Origin: Candidatus Neomicrothrix sp. UBA2131
Lineage (GTDB): Bacteria; Actinomycetota; Acidimicrobiia; Acidimicrobiales; MedAcidi-G1
Length of the DNA stretch: 8,469 nucleotides
Direction of reading: 5' to 3'
Assembly (NCBI GenBank): GCA_002329075.1
Contig: DCXR01000029.1
Span: 1-8,469 of the forward strand
Shown: positions 5,697-8,469 of the stretch, in pieces
Layout: the number at the start of each line of letters is the position of its first letter
Numbering within the stretch: position 1 is the stretch's first letter
The notes under the pieces: model-generated
Told to the model about the DNA's origin: nothing
What the model saw: only the letters and a program-made list of their open reading frames with translations
The model's database searches: none
Translations under genes and position numbers: made by a program

Positions 5697-8469
5697 CTGT
5701 GCCTCCGAGTTCGATGATGGCGATCGGGCCGTCGTCGGGCAGGTCGCCGATGAGGCGGCGGTAGTCGTCGAGTCGGGGGTCTAGGCGCTTGCGGCCCCAG
5801 TGCTCCAGACCGGACTTCGTGCCCAGGTCGTCGGGGTCGCAGTAGTCGCACCCGATGCCGTAGGAGGACTCGGGGGGTCGGGCGGGGAACAGGCCCTGTT
5901 CGATGCCGTCGATGATCGTGGCCAGCACATGGTCGAACCGTTCGAGCACCGGAGCGGACAGGGGGTGTCCCACGACCCTGCCGCCGTCGGTGAGGAACCA
6001 GTAGCGAACCTCGATATCGGCATCAGGGGCCGCCAGGCGCTCTCGGGCGGCGAGCCCGTACAGGGGAAGCTGGAGGTACTGGCCGTTGACGTCGGGCGAG
6101 TCCTCGGTGACCTTGTTGTAGTACTGCTTCTTCCCGGTCTTGAAGTCGGTGACGACCAGCCCGCCACCGACGGCCCGGTCGACGCGGTCGATGCGCCCGC
6201 GGAACCGCAGGGTGCGGCTGTCGGCGAGTTGCAGGACGAGGGGCTCGTTGCCGTCGAACCCGAATGCCATCTCGGCGGCGACCGGGGTGAGGAGGTCGCC
6301 GCTGCGTCGTTCGTCGTCCTGGAGGAGGAACTCGGAGAGCGCCCGTCGCAGCCGGCCGCCATCGCGTTGCCACAGGAGGGGGCGTCCGGTGAGGCCGCGG
6401 TCCTCGACCAGGGTGAACTCTTCTTCGCAGATGCGGCCCAGGCGCTCGTGGTGGGTGGGGCCCCAGGCCACGTCGGGGGAGGGCAGGTCGCCGGCGTCGA
6501 TCGACTCGGTTAGGAACCGGTCGAGGATCCCGTGGGCGAGCGACCCGCGCGCCCGGGGCGTGATGCCGTCCTCGTCGGCGGGTTCGTCGAGGGCCCCGAC
6601 ACCGAGGACATAGTGCATGAAGTAGGCGTACGGGCACCTGACCCAGTTCTCGAGCCGGGTGGCGGAGAGGATGGTGTGGCCGTCGGCGGGTGAGGGGAGT
6701 TCGACGCCGTCGAGCAGGCCGTCGAAGCGGGTCAGTTCCGGATCCTCGCGTCCCCGGACGAGGGCGATGCCGCGGTCGAGCACCACGTCCGTGGACCGCC
6801 GGTCGCTCACGTCGGGGAGGAGGCCCCGGTGGCGGTCGCGGAGGAGTTCGGCGAGTGCGTATTCGTGGTGGTCGGCCGGATGGTCGAGTCGTTCGAGTGA
6901 CTGGGCGAACGACGACGAGGTGGCGAACCAGTCGACCTCGAGGGCCTCGAGTTGGGCCGGGCTGGGTCGTTCGCCGAGTTCTGCCTCGACCTGGTCGAGC
7001 AGCCACCGGGACGGCACGGCCTCGGTCCTGGAGCCGAGGTCGCCACGGGGGAATACCAGCACCCGGTCGGTTGCCCCGGAGGCGAACGTGGCGAGGACGC
7101 TGCGGTGGAGGTCGGCCTGTCGTTCGGCCCGCAGGGAGAGTGCCCCGTCGAGGGCGCGGCGGACGGTGTCGGACAGCAGCGGGTCGTCGCGTCGGCGGGG
7201 CGGGGTGACCCCCTCGGCGAGGCCGACGACGACCACCCGGTCGAGGTCGAGCCCGGCGGTGGCCCCGAAGCCGCCGACGAACACGCCGTTTCCGAACCGG
7301 CCCTCGCGGTCGACCTCGCGGTCGAGGCCGTCGGCAACGGCCCGTCGGAAGTTGGCAAGGCCCGGAGCGGCCTCGATCGTTCCGAGGCCGGCCAGGTTGC
7401 GGAGCAGGTCGCCGACACGGGTGTGGGCGTCGGCCTCCTCGGGTGGCCAGTCGGCACGGTCGGTCGGTGAGCCCAGGTAGCGATCGAGGAGCCCGGTGGC
7501 CCAGTGGGTGAGGCCCGGCCAGTCGGTGGGGCGCTGTTCGGGGTCGAGGTCATCGGCCAACTGCCGGACGAACGCCAGCAGGTCGCCGGCCCGGGCCGTG
7601 CGCTCCCGGGGGCCCCGCAGCCGGGCCGGATCGGCGCCCTCAGCCTGGAGTTCGGTGAGGCGGGCGTCCTGGTCGGCCATGTAGCGGTTGAGGCGTTGGT
7701 CCCACTGGTCGATATCGGCCACCACGCCGGCGTCGCGGGCCAGCCGCTCCCAGGCGGTGACCGGCACGGGTAGGCCGTCGAGGCCCAGGATGGCCCCCGA
7801 GGTGAGCAACGCCATGACGGCGGTCCTGGCGAGGTCATGGTCTGGGAGGGCGAGCAGCGCCAACAGGGTGCGACCGGTGAGGGACCCGCCCAGTCGCCGG
7901 CCGGCCACGCCGTTGAACGGCACGTCGGCGGCGGCCAGGTGCTGGTGGAGCAGTCGGGCGTAGCGGTCGTTGCCCGGGTGGGCGATCGCCATGCGGTTGA
8001 AGGCGATTCCGGCCCTCGCCCCGGCGAGCACCTCACGGACCGCCAGCCGTGCCTCTTCGTCGGGGTCGGCGACCGAGCGCACCAGCAGGCGTGATGCAGG
8101 CGCCAGCGGAGGTTCACCGGGGAACGTGCCGCCCAGCCGTCCGACCAGGTGGTGCAGGGGCGCATCGGCCTCGGCGTCGCCGGTGTGGGTGACGACGACG
8201 GCGACCGGGCCGTTGGCCGCCAGTGCCTCGACGAGTGCGAGGCCCGACGCCGGGAGCCGGTCGGGGAGGTGGAGCACGACAGCGCCCAGCCCGTCGAGCA
8301 GGGGGTGCCCTGCGGCGACGGTGGCTGTCGCAGCCCGGTGCAGGTCGACCTCGTCGACGTAGCGGTCGGCCAGGCGGTCGTGGACCTCGCGGTGCAGCCG
8401 CACCACCTCGGTGGCCCGCGGACCGGTGTCGGCCAGCGCCTCGAGCGCGTCGTCGTCGAGTTCGCGCAG
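5689..8469 (-). CDS. addB: AddB-like subunit of double-strand-break helicase-nuclease (5' end off window)
   Basis: The frame is open to the right edge, so 926 residues are visible and an estimated 100-200 N-terminal residues, including any Walker A, are missing. Numbering here starts at the window edge. The motor half is degenerate: where Walker B is expected the chain reads AVVLHLPDRL (about 63-72) with no DExQD, and no GDPxQS follows. VFVGGFGATAGLDLDRVVVVGLAEG is split as motif V-like VFVGGFGATAGLDLDR (396-411) and VVVVGLAEG (412-420), as in AddB proteins. The C-terminal nuclease is intact: RCPYAYFMHYVLG (611-623), GSLAHGILDRFL (642-653), RGRIDRVD (758-765), VTDFKTGKK (773-781, Asp775 and Lys777) and GQYLQLPLYGL (796-806). 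Cysteines 612, 874 and 877 match three of the four iron-sulfur ligands of AddB; the fourth expected position is Gly883. Its role is the second nuclease, end binding and possibly Chi-like recognition with AddA. AdnA-like is the alternative name. Confidence 0.92.
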   Translation of the reverse strand: MRELDDDALEALADTGPRATEVVRLHREVHDRLADRYVDEVDLHRAATATVAAGHPLLDGLGAVVLHLPDRLPASGLALVEALAANGPVAVVVTHTGDAEADAPLHHLVGRLGGTFPGEPPLAPASRLLVRSVADPDEEARLAVREVLAGARAGIAFNRMAIAHPGNDRYARLLHQHLAAADVPFNGVAGRRLGGSLTGRTLLALLALPDHDLARTAVMALLTSGAILGLDGLPVPVTAWERLARDAGVVADIDQWDQRLNRYMADQDARLTELQAEGADPARLRGPRERTARAGDLLAFVRQLADDLDPEQRPTDWPGLTHWATGLLDRYLGSPTDRADWPPEEADAHTRVGDLLRNLAGLGTIEAAPGLANFRRAVADGLDREVDREGRFGNGVFVGGFGATAGLDLDRVVVVGLAEGVTPPRRRDDPLLSDTVRRALDGALSLRAERQADLHRSVLATFASGATDRVLVFPRGDLGSRTEAVPSRWLLDQVEAELGERPSPAQLEALEVDWFATSSSFAQSLERLDHPADHHEYALAELLRDRHRGLLPDVSDRRSTDVVLDRGIALVRGREDPELTRFDGLLDGVELPSPADGHTILSATRLENWVRCPYAYFMHYVLGVGALDEPADEDGITPRARGSLAHGILDRFLTESIDAGDLPSPDVAWGPTHHERLGRICEEEFTLVEDRGLTGRPLLWQRDGGRLRRALSEFLLQDDERRSGDLLTPVAAEMAFGFDGNEPLVLQLADSRTLRFRGRIDRVDRAVGGGLVVTDFKTGKKQYYNKVTEDSPDVNGQYLQLPLYGLAARERLAAPDADIEVRYWFLTDGGRVVGHPLSAPVLERFDHVLATIIDGIEQGLFPARPPESSYGIGCDYCDPDDLGTKSGLEHWGRKRLDPRLDDYRRLIGDLPDDGPIAIIELGGTDG
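5702..5706 (-). promoter_or_regulatory. Ribosome binding site of addA inside the end of addB
   Basis: The minus strand reads GGAGG, five bases (cacag), then ATG at 5696-5694. The site lies in the last codons of addB, and the two genes share ATGGTTGA (5696-5689), where TGA ends addB. This layout supports coupled translation giving roughly equal subunit amounts. It also favours the ATG at 5696 over the in-frame ATG four codons later. Confidence 0.85.

Noticed and set aside
8404..8406. GTG as the start of the AddB-like gene
   Set aside because: The frame has no stop between here and the window edge, and AddB proteins need more than 100 further N-terminal residues, so the gene begins outside the window.
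2361..8469. Very frequent gtcgag/tcgagg words as a possible Chi-like recombination signal
   Set aside because: The words follow codon pairs for Leu, Asp and Glu in GC-rich coding frames. A genome-wide skew test would be needed to claim a Chi role.

Overview
The window is GC-rich DNA (roughly 70% G+C by eye) with one gene direction only: five protein-coding genes, all on the minus strand, packed with gaps of 83 bp or less. Two are cut by the window edges. The GC-rich codon third positions, an F420-type luciferase-like oxidoreductase and an AddAB-type break-repair pair suggest an actinobacterium, possibly of the Acidimicrobiia. That assignment is inference from style, not from a marker gene. 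No RNA gene, mobile element, CRISPR array, attachment site or clear terminator was seen.

In transcription order (right to left) the window begins inside an AddB-like subunit of a helicase-nuclease (8469 to 5689, N-terminus off the window). It overlaps by 8 bp the start of an AddA-like helicase-nuclease (5696 to 2361). Together these should form the heterodimer that resects DNA double-strand breaks and feeds RecA-dependent recombination. AddA carries every UvrD-type motor motif and an intact C-terminal nuclease. AddB has an intact nuclease but a degenerate motor, and Gly stands where the last of the four iron-sulfur cysteines is expected.

Ten bases after addA comes a CitE-like CoA-ester lyase (2350 to 1505, GTG start). 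After a 55 bp gap follows a luciferase-like monooxygenase-fold oxidoreductase (1449 to 505), probably F420-dependent. These two are metabolic genes with no evident link to DNA repair; the close spacing suggests cotranscription, at least of the lyase with addBA.

The left edge holds an unrecognised gene (421 to beyond 1). Its predicted product has an Ala/Glu/Lys-rich helical N-terminal half and an acidic Pro/Ala repeat tail built on EDAP units, which runs off the window. The DNA of that tail is a tandem repeat with a 57 bp near-identical period at its outer end.

I found no convincing undescribed multi-gene system. The points most worth checking are the incomplete cysteine set of AddB, the expandable acidic repeat, and whether the repair-lyase gene linkage is conserved.
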